Part shown: one piece after another, positions 1-11,599 of the stretch | Position numbering within the stretch: the stretch's first letter is position 1 | How the letters are laid out: each line of letters starts with the position of its first letter | Assembly: GCF_000340215.1 (NCBI RefSeq) | Contig: NW_006921545.1 | Coordinates: 773,522 to 837,521, forward strand | DNA length: 64,000 nucleotides | Source of the DNA: Pseudocercospora fijiensis CIRAD86 | Taxonomy: Eukaryota; Ascomycota; Dothideomycetes; Mycosphaerellales; Mycosphaerellaceae | Direction of reading: 5' to 3' | Program-made: the position numbers and the translations under genes | Notes under the pieces: generated by a model | The model's input: only the letters and a program-made list of their open reading frames with translations | Database searches by the model: none | What the model was told of the DNA's origin: nothing

Positions 1-569
1 GCCTATTTAGCCGTATAACGTAATATCTTAGGGACTCCCGCGGAGGCCGTATATAGCAGAACAATACGTTATATCAATATACGAACGACAGGACTATACT
101 AAACTACGCGTACGCGTATACGGACGATAGTAAGTAAGATATATAGAGTCGTAGGATAGATCCGAGTAGTAGGAAGGAACCGGAAGATAGGGAAGAGCTA
201 GGAGAAACATATTTGCTTAAGAGCGGTTAAACGAGTTCGTATACGCGCGCTACGCAAGTTAGCTAGGAGATAAAGGCGCTACGAGATAGCAGATAAGCGG
301 GATACGCGCGCGCGCTTAGCGCGTAGGGAAGGACCTAAAAGTAGAGGTTTACTAAGAAGTTAGCAAGTAGGATATACGTACTTACGCTTACGCGTCGGAC
401 GCGGTAGACGGCCGTAGGGCGGAATACTAAGGAAGGGGCTCTCCCTCTAAGGTACCCTTCTTCCTTTCTTCGTAGTTCGTCTTATATAGATAGTAGCTAT
501 ATTAATTTAGTACTCTCTTTAGTTTAGTTTAAAGTTTCGTATATATTCTTACTACTTAGCCTCTAACCC
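1..569. other. Unassigned RIP-damaged DNA
   Basis: No convincing reading frame on either strand. The stretch is rich in CG and TA dinucleotides and short purine runs, like the rest of the window. It directly precedes a gypsy family A fragment but does not match the gag part of the complete copy A3, so the junction near 570 is probably a truncation or rearrangement point. It could be an older, more decayed repeat. Confidence 0.4.
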
Positions 570-1550
570 TTACAATATTCGTAACTACCTATACGTACCG
601 CCGGTTTAGTCTACTAAGATTAGTATCGCCTCCGTATAACCTATTCTAGAAGATATAGAAGAATAGTCGGACTTAAGTAGTTCCGACTCGGGAAAAGAGT
701 AACTCTCGCTTATAGTTAGGAGTTAAGAGTAGATAGGGTATAGGTAAAGAAATTAGAAGAAGTTAAAAAGGATATAAACGGGAACCTTATATATACTAAT
801 ATAGTCTTCGAAAATAACGTCGGAACTTCTACTCTTATTAACGAAGGATACTAGTACTACGCTACAATTAATATAGGCCTAGCTAAAGGCCTCGGGCTTA
901 GCTATATTAGCCGTAAGTCCCGAGAAGTAAAAGGAGCGTCTTCTATAATATCGGACGCGAAAATTATTAGAGTCGTCGCCTTTTAGATAGAAATTAATAG
1001 ATTCCGATAGACGGTATACGCTTATATCGTACCGGGATTAGCTTTCCCTCTTATCCTAGGGAACCTATAGAAGGCGTATAATAAGGTTAGGACTAGGCCC
1101 GAGAAGCGATAGTACTACTATAGGAGGGCTCGGTATTAGGTTAAAGAAGGGCGCTACTACCGTAAATTTAATATAAGCGGGAATATCGCTACTATCGACG
1201 CTATAAGGAGCCTACTTACTACGACAATCGCTAAGGATATTAAGAAGGCTCTAAAAACGAAGGAATACCCGACGATTAAGGAGCTAAAGAAGAAATTGCC
1301 TCTCGAGGTTCGCGATATAGCTACGCTATTTTATTAAAGGGAAGCCGATAAGTTAGCGCCCTATCGTTCTAGTATTAATTATACGATATGACTCCGTAAA
1401 AAACTAGACGGATCCTAGCTATAGCTCCCCTAGGGCCCCTTCTATAGTATATCGAAATAGGAGCTCTTAGTCTTACGAAAGTCGCTTAACGAGCTCTTAA
1501 AGAAGGGGTTTATAAGACCTACGAACTCCGAAGCGGCGGCGCCTATACTA
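570..1550 (+). mobile_element. Ty3/gypsy family A fragment (A4): end of gag, protease, start of RT
   Basis: This piece is collinear with about 57290-58270 of the complete copy A3. It carries the end of the gag zinc-knuckle region, the protease region (a frame reading approximately LIDEGY..YYTTIN in A3) and the linker to reverse transcriptase. It stops abruptly at the position matching A3 58270, just before the RT core, where unrelated sequence begins. Many Gln/Trp positions are TAG or TAA, so it cannot encode a protein. It overlaps by about 650 bp, in inverted orientation, with the other family A fragment at 13435-14495. Confidence 0.88.
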
Positions 1551-1590
1551 GATCGTCGGTCCTTAGGTTAGATCGTCGGTTCTTAGGTTC
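1551..1590 (+). repeat. Tandem duplication of a 20-bp unit
   Basis: Two adjacent 20-bp copies (1551-1570 and 1571-1590, unit gatcgtcggtycttaggtty) differ at two positions. They lie exactly at the border where the family A fragment ends, so they may mark a repair junction. Confidence 0.75.
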
Positions 1591-1879
1591 TTCTAATCGT
1601 AGTAGTAACCTTCGCGTAATGCTTGCTAATATCTACGAGATACTCTACTTAGCGCTATTCGGCGGCGATAAGCCCGAGCTACTTAATACCCTTAGAACTC
1701 TAATAGATCTCGAAAGCGGTACGTAAAGTATATCCCCTTATAACTATATAGAAATTCGAATCGAACTAGGTCTTTACGTCTTAGGTAAAACAGAGTAGGC
1801 GCTAAGGAGGCCGCTTTTACTATCGCTTATTCTATATAATATTCTAGGTATCGGTTTTAGGGCGCTCGATTAGGTTCTT

Positions 1880-2600
1880 TTAAATAGCCTTAAATCGGTT
1901 ATATTTCTATAAGCTCGAGTTCGTATATATTACTAGACGACGAAGCTAGAGAAAAAGAGTTAGAACTATACTAGGTTACCGGCTATAGGTGCCGGCTACG
2001 GCCAAAAGTTATACCTTATATAAAACGAGAGCGAGGCTCTCTACCTTATCCCGTCTTATTACTATAACGAGTTTCTCGACTTTCGACTTTGCTTTATCCT
2101 TATCTAGGATCTTCTATTAGTCGTCGTTTAATAGTGCAATTTTAAGCGTCTTAAAGAGGGCTCGGATCGCGATTTAAACTATATAAGCGAGGTAGGGAAA
2201 CTTCTATAGGGATATAACTAGCAACGACGTCGGCTCCGATTTAATAGGGCTAGGGCTATTACTAGGCTCCTCTTTATCGTTATTATCGTACGTATTATCG
2301 TACGTATCCGGAATCGTAGCGAGCTTAATATTCGGAAGATTAAGCTAGATTATAGACCTTATAATCTCGTCTACGTACTCGACTCTAGTAATACTATTAG
2401 TAACTTTAAGGACAAATATAAGTAAATTATATATATAACGCCTTATATAATGTTCGATTATTACTAGCATTATCTATAGTAATCGAGATTAGTTTCGTTA
2501 TTACGCTAACGCTATCTATTACCGTATAGACAAGCTTCGCTATATCCTTCCTAGTATAGGAACCTAGAATTTTAGGGAATCCGATTATAAGTTCCTAGAG
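1880..2600 (+). pseudogene. Unrecognised RIP-damaged reading frame, block 1
   Basis: One forward frame gives a protein-like translation for over 200 codons. It is interrupted almost only by TAG/TAA at positions where Gln or Trp would fit. Readable stretches include approximately KLYLIQNESEALYLI, EGSDRDLNYISEVGKLL and RPYNLVYVLDSS. No known family could be assigned. A CCGGC-type palindrome at 1979-2003 sits in frame and would add residues like PAIGAGYG. The block may belong to one gene with block 2 at 3040-3835, with the stretch between (about 2600-3040) too decayed to follow. It could be a host gene remnant or part of an unknown transposon. Confidence 0.45.
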
Positions 2601-3039
2601 TTTCTAATCCGAATTAATAAAGTAAAAGTATAGTATAATCGAGAGAAAGGAGGCTCTTATAGTCCGGCTTAACTAGCTATCTATAGTAATAGCTACTTAG
2701 CGAGTATTATAGAGGATCTCCCGAATATCGTCTAACGTAGCCTTATTATTCTTTTCGAATATAATACGCTAGGTTATCGCGCCGAGAAATAGGAAGGGGG
2801 GGGGGTAGTTTATAAGATATAGGTATATCTTCTATATAGACTCCCTTTCGTAGAAGTCTTCCGGAAGACCGTTTATAGCTAGTATTTCGTTTACTCGTTA
2901 CTTAAAGTCTTCGGAGGAGAAATCGGTAGCCTTTAATCCTAGAGCTTCCTTAGGCGTAGCCTATAATAATTAGCTAGATCTCTACGATTAATTAAAGTAG
3001 CCGGTAGCTATAGCCGGCATTTTAGAAGACGTACCTCTT

Positions 3040-3835
3040 TCTAGAACGCTATATTTATATTAACCCTCCTCGCTCCTTAAGATTCCTAATACCGTTTAGA
3101 ATAGAGATAGTTCTTAGGCGATAAGTTCCTATCTCCTAGGTTTAGGTATTTTAAGATTAAACCGTAAAAGTTATAGACAATTACTAGTTAACCCTTAAGT
3201 CGAGAAGTCGTATAACGGTATAATGCCCCCTCTATAAAGAACTTCTAGAATATATCCGTTCGCTCCTTACTACCCTATCGTATCGAGTACTTCTAGCGTT
3301 TATACTCCTTCGAACGTAAGTATAAAGAGAACTATATCTTATAGACCTATTAATTAAACTACTAGGTATACTCGGGTTTCTAAAGATACGCCTAGCTAGC
3401 CTTTTCGAAGATATCTAGGTAAATACTCGATATTCTTATATCTCTAAATAACCTTCTACTTAAACTCCGTAAAGGTAAGGACTAGGTAGTAGTCCCCTAT
3501 AAAAAATTCCTACTACTAGGATTCGGAGAGGATAAATCTAGCCCTAATCGTCGTCTAGGACTCGATAGGCTCGAAGGCGAGTCTATAACCTCCTCTCGAC
3601 GTTATCGTAATCTCGCTTATATACTAGACTATTTCGGCTATCGTCTCGTTATTACCCTTCCTAGTATAGCGCCTAGTATATATATAATATCGGTCGGAAT
3701 ATTTTCAAGTTTCGTATAGTAAAGTAAGGACTTAGGAGTAGTAGATATATACTAGTAGCTATAGGGAAATACCCTTTCTTTTATAGTATCGTATCGTTAG
3801 GAATAGCTAGGTAGTAAATAGCTAGCTACCTTTTT
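3040..3835 (+). pseudogene. Unrecognised RIP-damaged reading frame, block 2
   Basis: A second forward frame stays protein-like for about 260 codons. Segments such as LLPYRIEYFQRLYSFERKY (TAG read as Gln) and KFLLLGFGEDKSSPNRRLG can be read. Stops are again at expected Gln/Trp positions. The frame runs up to a short repeat cluster at 3842-3933 and faces the minus-strand frame at 3965-5345. No domain was recognised. It is preceded at 2999-3019 by a CCGGC palindrome. The length and coherence argue for a former protein-coding gene; its nature is unknown. Confidence 0.45.
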
Positions 3836-3841
3836 TTTGTT

Positions 3842-3933
3842 TCCTAGCTACCTAACTACTAGATGTTTTTTCCTAGCTACCCTAGCTAGCCTAACTACTA
3901 GAATTTCTTTCCTAGCTACCCTAACTACCTGAA
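3842..3933 (+). repeat. Short tandem repeat cluster, three imperfect units
   Basis: Three imperfect units built on cctagctacc followed by ctaactac lie between the two convergent reading frames. They are separated by T-rich spacers. The cluster is close to where both frames end. Confidence 0.65.
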
Positions 3934-3964
3934 TTTTGCCTTCTATACGGCGGCTCTCTCCTAC

Positions 3965-5345
3965 TAACGGAACCGAGCTACTATACCTAACGAATCTAAG
4001 CTCGTTTTTAGTCTTAATCTATCCTCTTTTAGTATAAGACACTCGATAAGCAAATACTTAGGCCGAGTCTAACTACGAAACCTAAGACTAACTAATAGCT
4101 CTATTAACTAATCCTAATCCTCGAACTCCTTCCGCTTCTTAGTAAAGACCTTAAAGAGCGCTCGAGCTTCTTCGAATACCTACGGAGTAGTCGAGATAAA
4201 GCCGTATCGCTAAAATAGGTAATCCTTCGGAGGCTTATATAGAGATTTAGAGAATTCCAACGCTAACCTATCCTACTAGCAGCTTAGATTCTAGATATAA
4301 GCCCTCTCTACCTTAGTAAAGATTTTATATAGTAGTAGCACTCTGCCTTCGAGAAACGCTTTCTATTTAACTATTAGGATCTACCGGCTACGAACGCCGG
4401 CTATATATACCGAGTATAGAATAATTACCTATACCCCTTCCTCCTTTAGTAACACTTCTACCGTCCCTAGATACCTAGCCCCGATCGCATTAATCGCAAG
4501 CTACTTTGCCTTTATAGTCGTAAAGGCTTCGCTCTAATACTAATAAAGAAACTTCTACTCTATATCGAGGATATAAAGACGACTAGTCTCGATTCTAATG
4601 CTTACTAGCTTTTCGTAGTAGCTTTAACTATAATTTTCTAGATTAATAGGACTTATACCTTAGCCCTTTACTAGTATCTCGTCTCTTTAACTATACTCGA
4701 TCTACTCCTAGCGCTTATCGTCTATAGCGTTAGGCCCTAAAACTGTACCTGTTACTAGATCGACGTATAGTATCTCCTCGCTTTTTTTAGTTCCTTTATT
4801 CGTAGTATTAAGCTCTATCGCGGCATCCTAAACTCTAGTATTATTGTTCTCGGCTATCTAAACATCTCCGTTACTATCGGTCGTATCGATAGAGGTAGCG
4901 GCTATAGGTCTAAATGCTATTAGTTAACGTATTAAAGAAAAATATACCGGCTATAGCTGCCGGCTACGGCTACCGGCTATAGCTGCTAGCTACGGCCGCT
5001 AGCTAGATTAACTTACGCTACTAGAACTTTACGCTCGAAAACTAGCCGTAATTCTTTCCTCCTCTTAGCCTTCTCTTAGGTTATCTTCTTATTCTAACCT
5101 TTACTTTCTTCTATAGGCGCTAGCTATCGATAGAATGCCTTATTCCGCGCCTTTCTTCTTTTATCCTTAGCTCTTTTATCCTTATCTATCTTCTCCTTTC
5201 TCTCGCGGTCTCGTACGGAATTCTTCTTCGTAGAGTACTCCTCTATAGTCTTACGCTTTTTAGTTAGACGCTTAGGCAAAACAAACTCGCGGTCTTTAGT
5301 TCTATCTTCTATTTAGCGCGCGGCGCGCTTCTCTCTTACTATTAT
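3965..5345 (-). pseudogene. Unrecognised RIP-damaged gene with a basic N-terminus
   Basis: Reading the minus strand from about 5345 down to 3965 gives one frame of about 460 codons, broken mainly by TAG. The first 90 residues are very basic, with repeated Lys/Arg/Glu (segments like RERKEKIDKDKRAKDKRRK). A middle acidic/Asn-Thr part follows, and then a more globular part with segments such as LYKIFTKVERAYI and EEARALFKVFTKKRKEFED. CCGGC-type palindromes at 4381-4405 and 4950-5008 are inside it; the first adds in-frame residues similar to AGVRSR. The basic head would suit nuclear or nucleic-acid binding, but this is only inference. It is not recognised as any retroelement protein. Confidence 0.5.
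4950..5008. repeat. CCGGC-type palindrome cluster
   Basis: Repeated blocks of the type ccggctatagctgccggc, partly decayed to gctagc by C to T and G to A changes. Related copies are at 1979-2003, 2999-3019, 4381-4405, 5585-5604 and 5728-5748. All lie within 1.9-5.8 kb of the window. Confidence 0.75.
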
Positions 5346-5416
5346 AAGGGAAAGAGGCGGGGGCGTAGCGTATAGTAGTTGTTGTCGGTATAGGTATAGA
5401 GGAAGAAGTTAAAAGT

Positions 5417-5912
5417 ATAAGAATATCGCGAAGCCCTAATTGTTACCGCCTACGTAACGTTATATAGGTAAGCTTTCGCAACTACGGCAACTACGCCCCG
5501 GCAATAGTAACTACGCCCTAGCAACGGCAACTACGCCCTAGTAACGGTAATAGAGCGTAGTAAATATAACCTAGTAACTATTATAGCCGGCAATCGTAGC
5601 CGGCAGTCGAATAAGAGTGTCCTTATAGCAAAACTACGCCCTAGTAACGGTAACTACGCCCTAGCAACGGTAACTACGCCCTAGCAACGGTAAAAGAGCG
5701 TAGTAAATGTAATAGAGTTACTATTATAGCCGGCAATCGTAGCCGGCAGTCGAATAAAAGTGTCCTTATAGTAAAACTAATATAGTCTCTAGTTCAAACT
5801 AGGAATCTATATAGTTCGAAAAAACCAAACCGGAACTAGGGAGCTAGTTCGCCGCTAAGAAACCAAACTATATACGTTTAGTAGTTCGGAAACCGAACTA
5901 ATACGGGGTCTA
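5417..5912 (+). repeat. Structured repeat module R, copy 1
   Basis: This 496-bp module is followed directly by a second, shorter copy (5913-6217, continuing at 13363-13434). Both begin with ataagaatatcgcgaagccc and end near acggggtcta. The module contains a 20-bp minisatellite (unit actacgccctagcaacggta) at 5480-5550 and 5631-5693, a CCGGC palindrome after each array, and near its end a clean hairpin, tagttcgg-aaa-ccgaacta. Copy 1 has an extra array compared with copy 2. No coding potential is seen. It may be a solo LTR pair, a non-autonomous element or a satellite; no terminal signature decides between these. Confidence 0.7.
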
Positions 5913-6217
5913 ATAAGAATATCGCGAAGCCCTAATTGTTACGGCCTACGTAACGTTATATAAGTAAGCTTTCGTAACTATAGTAACTATGCCCCGGTAA
6001 TAGTAACTACGCCCTAGTAATAGTAACTACGCCCTAGTAATAGTAATAGCTATTATTAAGGCAACCGCGAGCGTAGTAAATGTAACCTAGTTACTATTAA
6101 AGCTAGCAATCGTAGCTCGTACTCGAATAAGAGTGTCCTTATAGTAAAACTAATATAGTCTCTAGTTTAAACTAGGAATCTATATAGTTTAAAAGAACTA
6201 AACTACAACTAGGGGGC
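5913..6217 (+). repeat. Module R, copy 2, left part
   Basis: This is the second copy of module R. It is split at ggggc by gypsy element H, and its right part resumes at 13363. The undisturbed sequence in copy 1 (actagggagctagttcgccg) shows the site before insertion. One 20-bp array remains at about 5975-6050, and its CCGGC palindrome is degraded. Confidence 0.8.
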
Positions 6218-6414
6218 TGTGAGAAGGGTCTGTTAGTAGGTAGATAGGGTGGTAGTAGGTATAGGTAGTATTCGATAGAGATCTAAGAGGAGAGGGAGGA
6301 AGGCAGGCTAGTTAGCCTAACGCTAAGCGCTAAGCCCTACCTAAGGCATTAAGACCCTAGCTTCACTCGAGCCTAGTTACATACTAATTACGTGTAACCT
6401 CTTTAGTCCTAACA
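6218..6414 (-). repeat. H 3' LTR
   Basis: The 197-bp LTR is at the 3' end of the minus-strand element and begins TGTGAGAAGG on the plus strand. It differs from its partner at scattered G/A and C/T positions only, consistent with RIP after insertion. Confidence 0.95.
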
Positions 6415-7640
6415 CACGCTTCCCTTCTAAAGGCCGCGCCCTCGTAGCCGGTCTATATTCTATTCTCAACCTCTGTCGCTACTAACTTAGTAGGTCTAGC
6501 AAGCTTCTTAGTCTGCGCTAAATTGAATACGCAATCACCGATTATATAACTATATTAAACCTTACCTCTAACACAATATAATGTCTAACTCTAACTGCGC
6601 TATCCTTATATATAATAAAGTGATATATAACTAGGAGAATTAGGGACCTTTAACTAATTATAATACGAGCGCGTCTTCCCTACTATAATAGGTAGACGTA
6701 CGAGGTATTATAGCCCTACCTCCGTTCTAAGTAATGTCGTTCCGAGTTCTTTGCGTCTACTCTAAAAGACCTAGCTATGTCCGCTTCCGAGGGTTTATTC
6801 TTGTTATTACGAGGGCTATTATTGTTTATAGTTTCGCTAGCCCCAATTAGTTAGGTTTAGTAGCCTTTAATTGTCAATCTTATCTTATCTTTTTAGAAAA
6901 AACACAGCTCGTCTAGTTTCTATAGGTAAAGGCTATTATAAGTGTAGTAGTAGAGGTTTGCCTCGCTTAAAGGGTTAGATAGATCGAGGAGTAACCTATT
7001 GTCCGCAAGATCGACCCCGGCTAGCTTAGCTCTATAGTTTTGCCCTTAGTTAGTCTATTAGTCGCTCAATCTTTTAGGCGGCTTAAAGTTTTAACTTAGC
7101 CTTAAAGTTTTGATTAAAGTTTTGATTAAAGGTGCCTTAGGCTCGTAGTATAGGTAAGGTTGTATCTATAGGCGCAGTAACAATAGCAAGTAATATTAAT
7201 AGTAGCGGCGCTAGTCGTCTTAGCGCTAACTTTACCTTCTTCCAATTTCCTTCTTTAACTAATAACAACTCGGCAACACCGTTACTAACATAGCTATATC
7301 CTTCCTTTCTTAAACAGCAATACGCTCCGTAATACCGTTACTAATATAGCCGCGCCGGCCGCGCCGTTACAAGCGCGACGCCGTCCTCGCCGATCGCCTA
7401 GGCCTCGAGGCCTCGATAGAATAAAGGAATAAGAGGGGGGCCTTTAGGGCGCGTTAGTAAAGAGGTAGAGTCCTTAAAAGAGTATGCGATTGATTGATTA
7501 ACGCGTCGTAGCGCGCCTAGTATAGTCTTATTGTCCTTTGTTGCTAACACTTACTTGTCTCTAATTAGTTAGCTAATAGTACCCCGGGGGTAGCATTATT
7601 CCTAGGCGACATTATAGGCCCTTAGCCTTCTTCTTGTTCT
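6415..7640 (-). other. H 3' untranslated region
   Basis: About 1.2 kb between the chromodomain end and the 3' LTR. No reading frame could be followed. It contains a copy of the CCCCGGGG palindrome (7573-7600) that is also present in unrelated elements B and D, and ends with the polypurine tract next to the LTR. Confidence 0.6.
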
Positions 7641-10600
7641 TTACACTAGTCTAATACTTATCTAACAACTTAGTTATGTCTTTAAAAGAGGCTTTAGCTT
7701 CCTACGAGTCCTATTTGGGTAAATAGCCTTGCTATCTTAATAGGTACTCCTTCTTGCCTTTCCTAGTCCGGTACTATAGGATACGTTCTATAGACTACAG
7801 CTCTTTACTATCCGCTAGTATGTCTTCGTGTTTAGCAGGGGCTTTATCCCCCTCGCGTAGGTAATATAGCTTAAGGAGGGATATATAGAAGGTGTTATAG
7901 ATAGTATAATAAGGAGGAAGCTACAACTAATAGGCCTATACGGAGGAGCCCTTAACTTCTCGAATGCGGAATAGACTAATGTATCTTAGTGCGAGCTTAG
8001 GCCTTGTTTTGCCGTTAGGTAATAGGTGCTTGCGGATGCGGAGGTTCTTAGTACTTAGTATAACTATGTCGCCTTGCTTAAAGGTTATCGGTATATAATG
8101 TTTGTCGTAATAGGCCTTCTAATAGGCCTAGGCCTTTGCTAGTTTGTTAGCTATCTTAGCGTAAATCTCTCGCATCTTTTAAACCCTCTTAATAGCCGCT
8201 AGTGTCTTAGGTGTTAGTACTTAACACGCTTCCCTTTCCTTGCGCTCGGCCTCGAGCGAGGTAAATAGGTCTTATAGTAAGGCAGCGTTCTAGCCTATTA
8301 TAGCAAAATAAGGGGAGACCTTAGTAGATAAGTAGACACTGTTATTATATACGAATCTAGCTAGTTATAGGAGGTTGACCTAGTCCTCGGGGTTCTTATT
8401 AATGTAACTGCGCAGGTACTGCTATAGGGTAGCATTCTGCCTCTCTATTTGACCGTTAGTCTGTAGATAGAAGGCTATTAATAGCCGATGCTTTAGTCTT
8501 AGCTATAGGCATATTTCGCTCTAATAGTGCGATGTGAATGTCGTACCCCTATCGGAGACTATCCCCTTAGGGGTTCCCTAATAGGTACAGAAGATATTAG
8601 TCTATAGCGCCTCTACTATATTAATAGCAGTCTAATCCTTGCGCGCCGGGATGTATCGAGCGCCTTTAGTAAATCGATCTACTATAACAAGGATAGCATT
8701 ATACACATCCTTGCTACCCCTACGCTTAGTAGGCGGAAGGCCTATAATAAAGTCTATTGTAAGCTTAGCAAATAGCTTCCTAGGAACAGGAAGTAAAGAC
8801 AACTCGCTAAATAGTAAGTACTTTAGTACTTTAACTCGCTAGTATACTATACAGGTCTATATATACTCCTTTATATGCCGCTTACTATTTAGCTAGTAGT
8901 ATATGCGCGATAGTAACTCGTGCGACCTCTCTATACTATAGTAACTAGCGAGCTCACTATTATAGTGCCTCTTTAAAAGCTCTTATCTAATCGATTGTTT
9001 AGCGGGGACATAATACCTACCCTTGAACTTTAAGTAACCTTTGTCGTCGATCGACTAATTGTTGTTACTCTTACTAGATCGAGTCGCCCGCCTACTTATA
9101 AGCTTATTAATACGCTCGATAGCAAAGGCGTCCCTCTACTAAGTACGCAACAGCTCATCTATAAACGATTAACTATCCCTATTTGCAAGGTTATTTAATA
9201 GCACCCGTACTATCGAACGAGGTACGCATTGTATATATCTAATAGTACTAGCAGCCGGAACTACTGCAACCTCTTCTATAGTACTATCGCTATATAGGCT
9301 ATTACTATAGATAGCAATGTCTTTAATCGAGTTATTATAGCTCGAGCGATCTACGTCCTTTCTTTTAACGTATACTAGAAGAACGACAACTCCGCTATAG
9401 TATTTGTTATCGCCGCGGGGTCTAGAAGTCCGCTTATCCTGCGCTTACTTATTAACAATACAGGCTATAGCAATCTTATACTATAGGGTTAGAAACAAAG
9501 AATTGATATATTAGGTCTCGCTATCGTAATTAGGTCGCCTCGATAGGCTATCGGTAGGGTTACTTACGCCTAGCCGGTATAATATATTAAAATCAAACCC
9601 GGCGAGGTAGACGGCCTATCTAGCCTATTGTCCTATAACCCTAGTAACCTTAGTAATGCTACGGAGGTTGTTATAGTCTATATAGACCTGAATTGTATGC
9701 TAAGCACTATTAAGATAGTAGCGCTAATACTTAAAGGCTTCTACGATTGCTAAGAGCTCTTACTCGTAGGTCTTATATCGACGTTCTATATCGATTATCT
9801 TTCGTAAAAAGAAGGCAATCGGGTGCTAGTAATAGTCATTATCTGATTGCTATAACATAATAGCCGATATAGCGAACTATAAAGCGTTAGTCTCAATTCG
9901 GATCTGCTTGCTTAGCACGAAATAGTACAACAAGGGGACTTTAGTAAATCGTTTCTTTAGACCGTTAAAAGCGGCTTGTGTTTTGTTAGTCTACCTAAAC
10001 TCTCTAGAAGGGTTTGCCTTAGTCTTAGTAAGCTTAGTTAATAGCATTACATGCCTCGAATAGCCCTTAATAAAACGGCGGTAGAAATTAGCGAAGCCGA
10101 GGAACGATTAAAGCTCCTTAATAGACGTAGGAATAGGCTATCTAGTAATTGTTTTAATCCGATCCGGATTAGCCTTAACACTATTAGTTAATACGATAAA
10201 ACCGAGGAAGGCTACCTCCTTAGTAGCAAAGGTGCATTTAGAAGGCTTATAATACAGTCTATAGGCTCGTAGGCGGTCGAGGACCTTGCGGACTATAGCC
10301 TAGTGCTCCGCAATGTTAGGTAAGTGTATGTAAACTAGGATATTATCTAGGTAAACTATATAGAGGTAATCTAATAGGCCTAATAGGGCCCGATTGATAT
10401 AGGACTAGAATATAGTAGAGGCATTAGCTAGCCTAAATAGCATAACTAAGTACTCGAAATAGCTATAGCGAGTGCGAAAGGCTGTCTTCTATTTATCGCC
10501 CTTACGAATACGAATGCGGTAATAGGCGTCCTTAATGTCTAATATAGTATAGTAGTAGGTACTAGAAAGGCGATCGAGGGTCTTATTAATAAGAGGAAGT

Positions 10601-11560
10601 AGACAGCGATCTTTAATAGTAACAGTATTAAGCCTACGATAATCGATATAGAGGCGTAGGCTACTATCCTTCTTTAGTACGAACAGGATAGGGGCACTAG
10701 TAGGGCTGTTACTGTACCGAATGCGGCTATTAGCTAGGTTTTCCTCTAGGTACTTACGCAATATAGCAAGCTCTCGCTTACTAAGGTTGTAGAGGGAGCT
10801 AAAAGGAACCTCCTTGCCCTCTATAATGTCAATCTTATAATCCGTCTCCTTAAACATAGGCAATGTCGATGCTAGGTAATGTTTGAATACATTAATATAG
10901 GTCTCTCGAATAGGCTCTAGTATACGAGTAAGCTAATTAGGGTCTATACTATTAGGGGGTATAGGCTTATCGTTATTACCGAGCAGGTCGGCAGTCGGAT
11001 TAGCTAAGGCGGAGGCTAGTATTAGGTTGCTAATAAACAGGACCCTAATATTATTAGGACACTCGCTAATATTAATATATTTAATGTCCTCTTTCCTAGC
11101 GATTCTAAATCGCTACTTCTAGAGGCCTAGGTCTATAGCTATAGCGTAGTACTTAAGAATAGGGTTGCTAATAACAATAGTAGCTCCCCTATATAGGTTG
11201 TCTATATCTACTACGTAGGCAGTAAAGTCTAGTAGGCGTTTATTTCCGAGGTCGTCCTTTAGAGCTATAGGAACATAGTAGGCCCTATAGATTAAGTGCC
11301 GAGCGTTATTAAACTAAGCAAGGGTTAGCAGGTTAGTCCTCGGTAGTTGTCGAAGGTCTAATTGCTTAGCTAGGCGATAGCTAATAAGGGCACTAACTGA
11401 ATTTCCTAGATCTAGTATAACCTTAGTTTAATAGCTAGTACCCTTCGTGTCCTATACAAGGTAGGAGCGTGTTATAGCTAGCACAATGTCGATAGTCTTA
11501 CGCCGCACGAGGCTAACAGTTAGTACGGCGCTTACTCTTTTTTCGAAGGTTAGCCTATAG
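7640..11560 (-). pseudogene. pol: H pol: protease, RT, RNase H, integrase, chromodomain, RIP-broken
   Basis: The ancestral product copied element RNA to DNA and integrated it. A protease region lies at about 11000-11500 (frame approximately VSALISYRLAKQLDLRQLP). The RT N-part is the longest intact stretch (10489-10863), with PILFVLKKD, YIDYRRLN and LDIKDAYYRI. The RT active site at 10342-10353 reads YLDN instead of YLDD. RNase H lies near 9400-9900 and integrase near 8000-8900. A C-terminal chromodomain near 7690-7820 reads approximately SIERIL.YRTRKGKKEYLLR.QGY, with aromatic positions now TAG. The chromodomain suggests targeting to heterochromatin, by analogy with chromoviruses. Confidence 0.88.
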
Positions 11561-11599
11561 GGGTAGCGTTAGCCGCTAAGAGATGCTTTCGGTATTTAG

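Noticed and set aside
5785..5820. tRNA or SINE-like B box (gttcaaactagg) in module R
   Set aside because: No A box at the right distance and no cloverleaf; the match is part of a short inverted repeat.
5480..6050. Possible CRISPR-like array in module R
   Set aside because: The 20-bp units are directly adjacent with no unique spacers, and the context is eukaryotic; it is a minisatellite.
8639..8842. Open plus-strand frame inside H
   Set aside because: It lies antisense to the integrase region of H and has no independent support.
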